The position numbers and the translations under genes are program-made. A model generated the notes under the pieces. It was given only the letters and a program-made list of their open reading frames with translations, was not told the origin of the DNA and made no database searches. Below, piece after piece: positions 39,308 to 49,441 of a DNA stretch of 64,000 nucleotides. Position 1 is the first letter of the stretch, and each line of letters begins with the position of its first letter. The DNA comes from Daphnia carinata (lineage: Eukaryota > Arthropoda > Branchiopoda > Diplostraca > Daphniidae), in assembly GCF_022539665.2 (NCBI RefSeq), contig NC_081340.1:7377357-7441356 (forward strand), written 5' to 3'.

Positions 39308-40376
39308 TTATGGACGAACTAAAATATTCTTGAGAATTTTGGTGCTTTCGGCATAACGAACTTCGTTAACGTTAGCTGCACGTCGCCATTGCTCGCGTAC
39401 CCGACCCCAATGGGAACAATGCTTTAAGAAGAAATGGTAAATGAAATAGCTCTACCTTTAATCAAGAAGCTCACTCACCTCCTGCAATAATGACGATACT
39501 GATGGTACTGCAGCGTCATCCTGGTTTCACGAAAAACCATAAACTATGTTATTATTGACAAGTTTCCAATTGAACTTTTATAAGGAAACTTACATGCAAA
39601 TTTAAAAGAAAATCAAGAGATTTTGACTTTTCAGTTGGCTTCAGATCAATGGGAATCCTTGTATCAATTATTTCCCCCCCTTTATTCAGAGGCATTGGTT
39701 CTGGTATTGGTAAGCTATTTACAAAAGCTTCACTGGTTTCTTCAGTTTTCAGAATATCCTCTTTAACATCAATTCCTTTTTCTTCCACTTTCTTTGGAGA
39801 GTTGGCGCTGGAAATTTTTTTAAAAACTGGTAGGTCATTAAATTACATTTGTATAAGATTACCTGGTGGCAATGAGATGTTGGTTGTTAGGTTGATTCTT
39901 AATCCAGGCCCGGCAAACAGGGTATAGAGGTGTTTGAGGAGAGAATTTTGCAAGGTCAACACTTCGATCATATAGCTTAAGCACATAAGAGTTTTGGTCA
40001 TTTTTGTAGTGTTTATCCACATTGAGACGCCGCCTTTTTCTTAAGGGGGTTTTAGTTGTTCCTGACTTCCTAGGAGATGCTGATTGACTGAGGTATGGAA
40101 GGAATTATTTCTGTTTAGGAATAATAAATGTTATGGTTAAAGAATACCTTCGGCCTTCGTGAATAAGATCGGTTACATCTACATCTGATTCGTCACTATC
40201 TTCAGATTCAGTTTTTTCAATCAAAATTTGCAATGCCCCTTCTAGTCGTCCACGAGCTGTGCTAACTTCATGCCCGTGATCTGCAAGATAAAACAAGTCA
40301 AAATATAGAAAAATTTATTCATGATCACAGTGTGACTTCTATGGATGATACCAAATTTTTCTTTATCCTTTCGCAT
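39308..40376 (-). CDS. LIN37: LIN37, DREAM/MuvB complex subunit
   Basis: Core MuvB subunit of the DREAM complex, which represses cell-cycle genes in quiescent cells. Exons 40352-40376, 40148-40280, 39863-40087, 39594-39807, 39479-39520 and 39308-39421 join in phase to 250 residues; the human protein has 246. The diagnostic core is [15 protein letters not shown] followed by [13 protein letters not shown]. The conserved C-terminal block is [20 protein letters not shown] with AESTKIL. The N-terminus matches the human helix ([14 protein letters not shown]). The 25-base first coding exon (MRKDKEKF) was chosen because it gives the right phase and the expected N-terminal length. A strong donor at about 41048 on the minus strand suggests an upstream noncoding exon. 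The gene is divergent from SGPL1. Confidence 0.92.
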
Positions 40377-41161
40377 TTTAGAATATGGAATACAAATAGG
40401 AAAAGTCTGAATTTTTCTGAATTAAAACTCGTCCTAAAAGTTCTAAACAAACAAACAGCGTTGTCAATTGAATAATTTGACAGCATTGTCAGATATAAAA
40501 ATGTATGCTTATTTTTCTTTATTTTTTTCCTGTAAAGTGTATTCTGCAGAATTGGAGCTAGACTGTTCAAATAACATAACAAAGGTCAGCATTATTCAAC
40601 CAGTAGGGATGATTGCATAATAGTATAAAGAAAAAAATTACTGATGAAGATGGTGTCACACACACCAAAGGAATATGACTATGCAAAAATTTAAAGGTAA
40701 ATTGAGATGAATAGTCCTTTTGGTCCTTGCCAATTCTAGAATTGATATTATCATGTTAATTCTAATAAAAATGAAAATCGAAAGCCTGAAACGAAAAGGT
40801 TGATGTTTTAAAAAAATTAAGGTCTTTGTTCCGTACGCGAAATGTTTCTGTATTTGCAACTAAGTCCAAACATTTGCTTTTTTTTCTAATAGTGCCTTTT
40901 AATTAAATAAAGCAAAAGAGCATTGAAAATCTCTTATGCAACATTCCTGTATCTAGATCTTTATTTGCAGTTCAAGGGTATATGAAAGGTATCAATCTTG
41001 ATATGTTGTGCTCTTGGTCTTATCTTATTTACTGAGCGTACACTTACGTGACTGACAGGATAAATGTACTTATCCAAGGCTGAAAACGTCTGTTTAAGAA
41101 TCATTTCTCAATTGGAAACCAGAGAGCTGCAACTGCAATTGGATTTGGTAATTCTTTTACC
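40377..41161. promoter_or_regulatory. Divergent promoter region, LIN37 / SGPL1
   Basis: 785 bases separate the two start codons. The minus strand has a GTAAGT donor near 41048, so the LIN37 first noncoding exon probably starts close to 41100. SGPL1 transcription must start in the same stretch in the opposite direction. This makes a short shared promoter likely. No TATA box is evident at the overlap. Confidence 0.5.
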
Positions 41162-43556
41162 ATGTCTGTGGTAAGATCCATATTTATATTTTATTCTTTT
41201 AAAATAACTGATGGCTTAATTTTTTTTTTTACAAAAATTATTGAAACTATTGACAGCCAAACATAATTGAAGTGGGTAGTCTAATAAAGATGTATATAGA
41301 TTACCGCTTAAAGGAGCATTCTCCTTTCAAACTGGTATTGTTATCTGCCGGTGTGGCATATTCTGCTGCATGCCTGCAAAATTTCCTCACAGATCCAGAA
41401 TTGTGTAAGATTTTTTAAAATCATCATACTGGAATTAAAGAATGGGTTTAATTTTGTTGGGTTACTTGCAATAAAGCTGCGGTTGAACGTGCCAAGAGGT
41501 ACATCTTCTCATGGATTAGAATTATACCTCTTGTGAAGAAGAAAGTGGAAGAAGAAAGACTTAAAGCAAAAACACTTATGGAAGAAGACATGAATAAATG
41601 CACTAAATCACTTAGTGTCTATTATCAATTACCTAAGAAAGGTCGATCAGTAGATGAAGTTGCAAAAGAAGCCAGTGAATATCTAGAACTAGGTAAAAAT
41701 CTTTAATGAGCCTTGAAAGAAATTACCCCTCACAGTGTGTTATCTTCTTCTTTCAAAACAGGGGACTGTGATTGGAAAGCTGGTGGTCTTTCCGGGTGCG
41801 TTTACAATGTGGATCCAGAAGTCACTACTCTTGTTACGCAAGTATATGGAATGTCCGCCTGGACTAATCCACTTCATCCCGAGGTATTCCCCGGAATTCG
41901 TAAAATGGAAGCTGAAATCGTCCAAATGGCTATTCACATGTTCCATGGAGGGCGCGATGCTTGCGGCACAGTGAGATTGTGCGAATGATTTAACAGTCGT
42001 CAAATATGTCATGTATTTACATTGTAGATGACTTCTGGCGGCTCTGAATCGCTTTTATTGGCCGTCAAGGCCTATCGGGACTATGCCCGAAATGTCAAAG
42101 GAATCCGAAACCCTGAAATTCTAATGCCTGCTTCTGGCCATGCTGCATTTGATAAAGCTTCGCAACTTTACAGGTTTTTTTTTAGACTTTTGTACTGTAA
42201 AAAATCAAAACATCCAATTTGGTAATTTTTGCAGGATGCGCCTTGTTCGAGTACCTGTTGACCCTAAAACCCATAAAGCGGACGTTAAAGCAATGGAAAA
42301 AGCTATCAATAAGAACACCTGCATGGTATTTCGGATATATTAAATCACCATTCAATTTCTTTTGTTCGATGATGTTTTGTTTCCAGCTCTTGGCATCGGC
42401 TCCTGGTTTTCCACATGGCGTGATTGATCCCGTAGGAGAGATTGCTGCTTTGGGTCGTAAATACGACATTCCTGTCCATGTCGATGCCTGTTTAGGAGGA
42501 TTTGTCATTGCTTTCATGGATGAAGCTGGCTACCCATTGCCACCATTTGACTTTAGGGTCGAGGGAGTTACCAGTATTTCAGCCGATACTCACAAGGTTG
42601 TTCTATTCCGCCGATGTATCAATGGAAGGAGAAATAATAGCTATATCTTTTTTCTTTTATAGTATGGCTATGCACCGAAAGGAAGCTCTATTATTTTATA
42701 TTCTCACCCAAAATATCGCCAGCAACAATTCTTTGTTGCAACGGAATGGCCAGGTGGTATTTACGCATCACCAACGCTGGCTGGATCCCGACCTGGAGGT
42801 AACGTTATTAGTTACGATCTCAAAATGTTTCTGCACACGTTTGTTTATTTTCTTCAGGATTGATTGCCGCCTGTTGGGCCTCGATGATGTACTATGGTCG
42901 GAATGGCTACGTCGAAGCGACAAAAAAAATTGTCGAAACTCATCGTTTCATTGACATAGGGTAATTAACATGCGGCTGCCTGTTTAGAAATCCATATTTT
43001 CGAACTGATTTACTGTCCTGCATCAGATTACGCCAAATTAATGGCCTTCGAGTCATGGGGCATCCCGAAGCTTGTTGCGTTGCTGTAGATTCAGTTGACT
43101 TCAACATTTACCGTGTTTCAGACGCTATGGCGAAAAAAGGCTGGAGTCTTTCTCCACTCCAATTTCCTTCAAGGTACAACGTGGCAAGTTGCGACGTATA
43201 TTGCGTTGATAATAGATGTATGTTTTATAATTTTTTAGCATTCATCTGACTGTGACGTACTTGCATACGCGTGAGGGAGTAGCCGAGAGATTCGTTAACG
43301 ATATGCGAGAAACTGTGGCAGAGATCATGAAAAATCCGAAAGCAGATGCTGAAGGATCTGTAAGTGGTTTCCACTCAGTTATCATCCTTTGATGTGTTTT
43401 CTTAAACTTAACCATGCGCTGCCCTTCTAGGCGGTGATCTACGGCATGGCTCAAAGTATTCCTGACCGTTCGATGGTGTCAGACATTGCAAGCGTTTTCT
43501 TGGAATCTATCTACAACTTGAAGACAGATAGCGTGAGCAACGGCTACGGCAAGTGA
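41162..43556 (+). CDS. SGPL1: Sphingosine-1-phosphate lyase
   Basis: PLP-dependent ER-membrane enzyme that cleaves sphingosine-1-phosphate to phosphoethanolamine and hexadecenal, the exit step of sphingolipid breakdown. Exons: 41162-41170, 41257-41404, 41477-41692, 41762-41970, 42028-42173, 42235-42325, 42387-42596, 42663-42798, 42858-42960, 43027-43173, 43239-43359, 43431-43556. These give 553 residues (human 568, fly 545). One N-terminal membrane helix (about 23-42) is followed by the basic linker. The catalytic domain has [44 protein letters not shown] and the PLP lysine in ADTHKYGYAPKG (Lys343), then [11 protein letters not shown] near the end. The first coding exon is only nine bases (Met-Ser-Val). 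It is supported by phase and by an in-frame stop upstream. The conserved catalytic residues visible are intact. Confidence 0.95.
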
Positions 43557-43872
43557 GGGTAAATGGCTTCTATTTGCAATTCTTTCATCAGAAATCCATA
43601 TAATCTAGTTTCGGTGGCCCTACTTGCAGTAGACCAAACAACCATTCAAGAGGTATTTTTGATGCATTCACGCAAACAGTTATAGTCACTTTCCCGTTGC
43701 TATTCATTCAAAATTTTGTTAAAAATCCAGTCATTTAAAATGTGTTATTTTAAGGAACATTAAGAAAAGAATGTTCTTGTATCATGCACAAGCTTGACAC
43801 AGTGTATTCAAAATATGCCTTAGTCTTCAAAACATATTGTTAATTGTAATAGTAAGGGCCACTTTCCATTTG
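43557..43872. other. Convergent 3' gap, SGPL1 / secreted orphan
   Basis: 316 bases of 3'UTR between two convergent stop codons. No exact AATAAA is seen on the plus strand, and nothing else is recognisable. Confidence 0.6.
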
Positions 43873-44406
43873 TCATTCCAATGGCAGGAAGTCGAATACA
43901 GGTGCGTCAATAGATATCGCTTCAAGCCCGGCTGCAATGTCATTAACATTATGAGCTACATCTTCTTTGGGGACGTAAGGGGCTGTAGTAGTAGAAATGG
44001 ATGATTGATCTGGACTCAAAGAAAATGTTGCCTCTGTTTTCTTAGCACGTAGCCGTTTCAATTGCAAAAGAGATTGCGTAAAAATGGACCACCACAAATT
44101 GAAAGGTCGAACAATCGCAGAACGCCTTGTTGTCGATTCAGTGAGTGGAAAAGGCTGAGATGCCAAAGCCAATACTCGAAGTCTAGCTGCATCATTCGAA
44201 ATTTCCTTCAACTCTACCTTAATGTCATGTGTAACAGTATGGTTCTGAACTGCTTGGTAATTGCCCAGAGAAACTGCCGAAATACTGCTAATTGCCTGAA
44301 TCAGACAATTATTCAATAGAGTAAAATAAAAAGGAAGGGAAAACGTACGTTTCAAACTCACGAAAAACGCGATGATTGAGAGCTGTGTACTCAGAAAGCG
44401 ATTCAT
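43873..44406 (-). CDS. Small secreted orphan protein
   Basis: I do not recognise this protein. Exons 44362-44406 and 43873-44295 give 155 residues. The first 22 or so form a clear signal peptide (MNRFLSTQLSIIAFFAISSI), with likely cleavage near SAVS. The mature part has no cysteines. It is mixed-charge with a central basic patch (LKRLRAKKTE) and an acidic, hydrophobic C-terminus (IDAPVFDFLPLE). The 66-base intron is a multiple of three and free of stops, so the unspliced frame is also open; its consensus GTGAGT and TTCAG ends argue that it is spliced. A TATA box lies about 65 bases upstream of the start codon. This is compatible with an inducible or tissue-restricted lineage-specific secreted protein. 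That role is inference only. Confidence 0.65.
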   Translation of the reverse strand: MNRFLSTQLSIIAFFVSLKRTFSLPFYFTLLNNCLIQAISSISAVSLGNYQAVQNHTVTHDIKVELKEISNDAARLRVLALASQPFPLTESTTRRSAIVRPFNLWWSIFTQSLLQLKRLRAKKTEATFSLSPDQSSISTTTAPYVPKEDVAHNVNDIAAGLEAISIDAPVFDFLPLE

Positions 44407-44470
44407 TTTGACGTGCGGGAGCCAGCAAAAGAAATGTTGTTACTAATGCAAACAAAGTGCCCCAAAAATG

Positions 44471-44478
44471 CTTTTATA
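44471..44478 (-). promoter_or_regulatory. TATA box (TATAAAAG) of the secreted orphan gene
   Basis: On the minus strand, GGTATAAAAG lies about 65-70 bases upstream of the orphan start codon, leaving a plausible 30-base spacing to a transcription start and a short leader. It is the best-placed TATA element of any gene in the window. Confidence 0.65.
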
Positions 44479-46048
44479 CCAGATTCTTCAGTTACAGCCT
44501 TCGTAAGTGATGGCCACACAACGTGACTTCTGGTAAAATGAAAATGGATCGTTCTTATATGGACCGTTTGTTTGATGTATTTCTAATGGGCACCAAGTTA
44601 CGTTCCAGTTTGGCGAAACATGTTAACCTGATTGCAACTTGCATCGTCAGGCTTTTGTCACACATATTATGGTAATGTTCAGGGTCGAAAACTACTCATT
44701 CGTAACTCGATATTACGCTGTTTGCATACATATTTTTAAAAGTCTCTTTTGGTAGTGGAATTCATTGGCTTGTGATGACTTCAGTCTGTAATACCTTATA
44801 AGTCAGAAACACCGAATAGTATTGATACCCGCGGTTTCGAATCTCATTTTGCTTTCTCGATTTTAATTGCTCTAATTGTTTTTAATTAATTATGTACATA
44901 ATTTTTTTGAATGTTTTTTTTTCTTTTTTGTATCTAATTTCTAGTTGGGAAACTGAGAAAACTTGAGTTGAATCAGTAGAATCCCTCTTGTGGTATGATA
45001 GGGCACTATCAGGATTAGGCATGGATGGAGGTAGGACTTTCAAATGGGCGCCATTCGACTAGAGACTACGAAGTACAGATCATGGAAGTGTATCTGGCAA
45101 AAGTTGACAATTAAGAACTGCTACAGGATCTCCCGACAACCCAATCATCGAGGAACTTCATAATGTAAGTGTATTACTACTGAAATATTTACAATTCTCG
45201 CTTAGGGCAGACTTGTTCGCATGAGTTTGTCGTTTTCAGGCGCCAACCCACCTCAAGCTAAAACGTGGCTCGAAATTTCCTTTTTACATTGGGTCATTTT
45301 GCATAGAGAATAGGCTTGTCTTGGGTGAAAATTCTTGTAAATGTAACACATCATCTTTGTTTGCATCACTTTTTAGATATTTTTGTTCAGGCAACTTGAC
45401 TTTCTGGTTATGCTATATGGCTGTCTCAGCTCTACTGCAGGTGTGTTTCACATGTTACACTCAACGTGTTACCATATTGAATCTAGCTTCTAAGCCTATT
45501 GAAAAATACTTTTGAAATACCAATGTTTGACATGTGTCATGCACGTTGGTGATAAAAGGTACTGAACCACTGTTTCATGGTCCAGTCCTTTTCGCAGTCA
45601 AAACATTTGATGAAGCCTCTTTTTTGAATGCTTTTGCATCTTTTTGCTACAATACTAAACTAAAATGTGTTCAGTTCGTTTTTTGTACATTACGTAATTA
45701 CATTACGGAATTACGTTTAAAAAAAGGTGACAACTCTCTGTTTTTCAATTTCCATGAACAACTTCCAGTTCAATGTACGTAAAACTTCTTTGCCGCCAAA
45801 CGATTACGTACGAACATCCCTCCCATTATTCGTCATTAGTTCTGTCGTGTCGTAAACCATTTAAGTAAATTACGAAACTGCAGTTACAAAATTAGAAACT
45901 CCATTTGAATTTTGCATTAAATTATTATTCTCTAGCACAGAATGTGGTGTTCGACGTGCTAGTGATGAGACCTGTTCAAATCTTGTTTTGCCTTTCTGTT
46001 GACCACTTTTCATGAACGCCGTCTTCTGTTATGTTGTAATTTGGTTCA
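44479..46048. other. Intergenic, nothing recognised
   Basis: About 1.6 kb between the orphan gene promoter and the 3' end of the TMEM72-like gene. Short plus-strand frames at 45321 and 45534 have no recognisable features. Composition resembles the central cluster: few homopolymer tracts. Confidence 0.6.
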
Positions 46049-47558
46049 TCATGCGACGACCTGTAAAAGTTCATTCTCCATAGTATCACCGAGGCTGTGA
46101 GTCTGAGGTGGCTGCACTGTTGCAGCTGAGCTTGAATAATTGCCCATTTGTTGGACGGGCTCGGGGAGAGAGAGATCGATCTCGACGTCGTCATCCAAAC
46201 TGCTTTCAAAAACACGTAAATCGTTTCGACTCCAGATTTTTAGTCTAAAACGGTCATCCTACCCATTTTCCTGTTGCTCGAGCAGAGACATGGGGCGGGA
46301 TTTAAGCTTGCAATACCATCTGACAGCGTGCAAGAGTCCTAATGCGATTAACATTAGGCCTCCCACAGTGGTAAACCAAGCTCGGTGGGGTTGTGCAAAG
46401 AGTAGGGTGGCCAAAATTGTGTAGATGACAGTTCGCTTCCAATGATCAAACCACAGGACAGCGTCCCAGCAGTTGTAAATGACATGGTGTTCGTACCTAA
46501 CATCATATTTGTCATTCTTTCAGTTTTTTTAATTCTTTCTTTGTCCAATTAGTGAGCCGTCGAGCGCTGTTTGTTTTGTTTTTTTCTTTTTAAACTTTTT
46601 AAAAACGCTGAAATTACCTGAGGCACACTTGAAGGAGAATAGTCACAGCCCACGTCGTCTCTAGGAAGAAGGTGATCAAAGCAGCTGCTCTGCGGCATAA
46701 ATTAACAATTCATTCACGGTCTCTACAATGTTCCTAGCATATTAAACGATTTGAATTTATGCGGCGCAGCGAAATAGGAGACGTAACACACACGGCGATT
46801 TTTCAGTTTCAACTTTCTTTTTTTTTTTTTTTTTTTTTTTTTTGAGTGGCCAGATCTTAATCGATTTTCGATAGGGGATGTAAATAAAAAGTAAATTATG
46901 GCTATTTGTATTGCTTACATGGCGAATCCGCCTGCCAGTTGGTGTAGGAAGGAAAGATCCACGCCGACGCCAAGCAGGACTGGTGTCACGTGACGTGGTA
47001 CAGAAAAGAAAACAAGCGGTTATTAAAATGGAGGGGGGAAAAGCACAACTTTTCTTTTTTCAAATTCAAACTAGTAGAAAAGCGAAACTACATCGGATTG
47101 GCTCTAACTCATCGTCCCTGTCACTTGCCCGTCGTACCCCCAAATTTTTCTTTCTTGTTAAGCTTTCGTGTCTATTTTCAGAACTGTTGGCTGTTTAGGA
47201 AACCCAAATGAGATCCCAAAATGAACGGAAAAAGGCCCAACTCTTTTGGCCATATGCCCAATTCGAAGCTGATCACGTTTTTTCGCCCACAATGCCGTAA
47301 CACTTTTGTATGTTCTTCTCGCGTTTCCCAAGTATCAGAAAGGGGGGGGGGGGGGAAAGAGAACAAAGAAAGGTGTACTAGATCGCTGCACGTTCGCAAT
47401 TTGTTACTTTGGTTTAAATTTTGTAAATGAAAGACGAGATAACAAGGAGCTCATGTGTTGCGTTTACCTATTGAAGTGAACACACCCCATACCCTCGTTA
47501 AAAGATCGATGTTCTGTAAAAAGATAGTCCAACAATGTAAACTTTCACAACAATCCAT
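46049..47558 (-). CDS. TMEM72-like four-helix membrane protein
   Basis: Predicted multipass membrane protein of unknown function. Exons 47468-47558, 46919-46979, 46618-46689, 46263-46496 and 46049-46199 join in phase to 202 residues. There are four hydrophobic segments: about 21-38 (with LLGVGVD), 48-66, 92-110 and 115-132. The order resembles vertebrate TMEM72: W near residue 10, a GVG turn after helix 1, a conserved aromatic/acidic loop, a HxxW after helix 3, then a short basic stop (KLKSRP). The cytosolic tail is acidic (LDDDVEIDLSLPEP) and Gln/Ser-rich. The final intron ends in a tandem acceptor (AAGCAG). The first exon was chosen because it supplies the required phase and length. The TMEM72 assignment is from pattern memory and is moderately sure. 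Confidence 0.7.
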
Positions 47559-47589
47559 TTTTTTTTTTTTGCGTCACGACGAAAAGCAA

Positions 47590-47620
<31 letters not shown>

Positions 47621-48054
47621 TCGCCGGTTAACTGTAGAGAATGTTAGGTCACAGCGAATTAGAAACGAGCAACTCGAACGACGTTCGTCGTCAAACTGCT
47701 GCCCAGCGTCCTATCCTGCCGTCGTATAATTAGCCCATCTATGTGTGATCCACGCGCTCGCTATTTCGGTTCTTTTCGAAAATGGATGTATCTTGCTTTT
47801 TCACCGCAGACAGATTACAATTTATTCATCGTCACATTGTACAACGTTGATAGACACGCCCGACCGGCGTATTGGGAAAGGGGGGGGGGGGGATTGGAGA
47901 AATTGAACAGTAAAAGCCAATCGTAAATGTAAGGATCTGGGCACAGACAAAAAGGACGCACACTGACCTTGCCGTGGCCATCAAGCAAGACTAGGACGGA
48001 TGGTGAGATCGTTTAGGAATCGTGTTAGGTACGCCAAACGTGAGAAGGGTTTGT
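47559..48054. other. Gap with (CT)n and G tracts between two minus-strand genes
   Basis: About 500 bases between the TMEM72-like start and the upstream orphan stop. It contains a T run, a CT repeat (47595-47620) and a G12 tract at about 47881-47892. An ATG near 47981 followed by a GT donor does not give the phase needed by the TMEM72-like exons. The TMEM72-like promoter should lie here. Confidence 0.55.
47595..47620. repeat. (CT)n microsatellite
   Basis: An uninterrupted CT dinucleotide run of 26 bases lies just upstream of the TMEM72-like first exon. On that gene's strand it reads GA. Confidence 0.95.
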
Positions 48055-49441
48055 TCAGAAAGTGGTACGCAATTTGGGTATGGAAATGGGCCGAACTGAC
48101 CGGGCGATGGGATCGAATAGCGACAGACTTGTTCCGACTAATTCGATGCTGTTTCCGGCGCGATAAGTTGATGCAGGAATGTTACAAGTTTGGCGGTAGT
48201 GTTGGTGTGGGCCGGGTTTTGTTTGCGTCACCGTATTCCGATTCTGTTGGGCGGCACTGGTTGGCTTTCTGCCAACCGTCTGGTAACCAATCTCGCCATT
48301 CAGAGATTTCACGTTGCCACCGGCTGATTTGGGATTTGTCATTGAAACGACAGGATTCGTTCTTGATTTGGCTTTGTTCCTGAGGTAATGCGAGTTTTTG
48401 GCTTCAGCCAGTGGTGGCAAATTGGTGGTCTGTGGACCGTTTTCTGCAAATCTGGGCAGTGCGGAAGGCTGCATTTTGACCCGTTTTAACGGAGTGTAGC
48501 CTTTACCTGGCGACACGGACTTGTTGCTAAAGGATGGAACCTCGTCAGGTGTCAAGATCATGTTTTTGTGGATGGAAAGACGGGCCGTGTCATCAAGGAT
48601 TTTCATGTAATCGAGGTTTTTTGACGGACTTCTCGAACGGTAGGAACGTTCGTTGGCATTGCCAGATCTGGTGCTGGGACGCAATCCTATGGCCGGCAGT
48701 GATGGGGATTTAATGGGGTGGGCACTTCTTATCCTGATTGGATGTGCTTCTCTCTTGACAGGATAGGCACTTCTGACTCTTGGCGTCTGAAAATGGGTGT
48801 ACCCCATTGTTGTGTTGCTTATTGCGTACTTGTTGTCTGATGGTAGATTGATGAACCTGTTATTGTTTGAAAGAAGATTGATAACAAGTTTCAGTTTTTC
48901 TTATTCTTTTCATACCTGTGGCCATGTATTTCCAATCCTTTTTTTATCGGATTCATTCTCAATTGGTCTTCATTGACTCTCCTCTGAGATTCCTTCAGTA
49001 CGTTGTGCAATCTGTTCACAAGATTCAAGTAGCAGATCATGTTGGAAGTAAAGAAATGGCAAGTTGTTCATTACTTGAAATGATCGACTAAACTCTTCCA
49101 TTGTTCAGCTTCAGACTGGTTGAAACATCTTTCACTAGGTGGATCGCCTGTGTGGAGGAAGTCTTCCAACTTGTCAAGGTAGTGCTGCACTTTCATTGTA
49201 GCATAGTTCTCTACTTCCTGCGCGAAAAAAAAAAAGTCCAAAGTCGATTACGCGTCAAGTCGTTAGGTAAAGTTACAGGGTAGCATGGCCCTGTTGTCAC
49301 CAAACTTACGTCGTCAGCCCAAGAAAGACTACTGGCCGAATTCAGATTACTGTTGGAGTACATATCCCTAACGGTCATGCTCGAAGCAAGGGAATCGTTG
49401 AGGGAATTCAAATTTAATCCTAATTCCCCAATTCCAATCAT
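48055..49441 (-). CDS. Uncharacterised Arg/Ser/Pro-rich protein
   Basis: I do not recognise this protein. Exons 49310-49441, 49075-49217, 48916-49011 and 48055-48856 give 390 residues with all phases consistent. The N-terminal 45 residues are Ser/Asn-rich. Residues about 45-125 look helical and charged (MKVQHYLDKLEDFLH, WKSLVDHF, LHNVLKESQRRVNEDQ), possibly a small folded or coiled-coil domain. The rest is basic and probably disordered, with a repeated R-x-R-S-A-x-P-[VI]-K pattern near 145-175. There is no signal peptide or membrane segment. Consensus splice sites and compact introns argue that the gene is real. The composition is compatible with a cytoskeletal, centrosomal or nuclear scaffold, but that is speculation. 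Confidence 0.68.

Noticed and set aside
47968-47981. ATG followed by a GTCAGT donor as the TMEM72-like first exon
   Set aside because: It leaves two unpaired bases where the next exon needs one. The exon at 47468-47558 gives the right phase and a better N-terminus.
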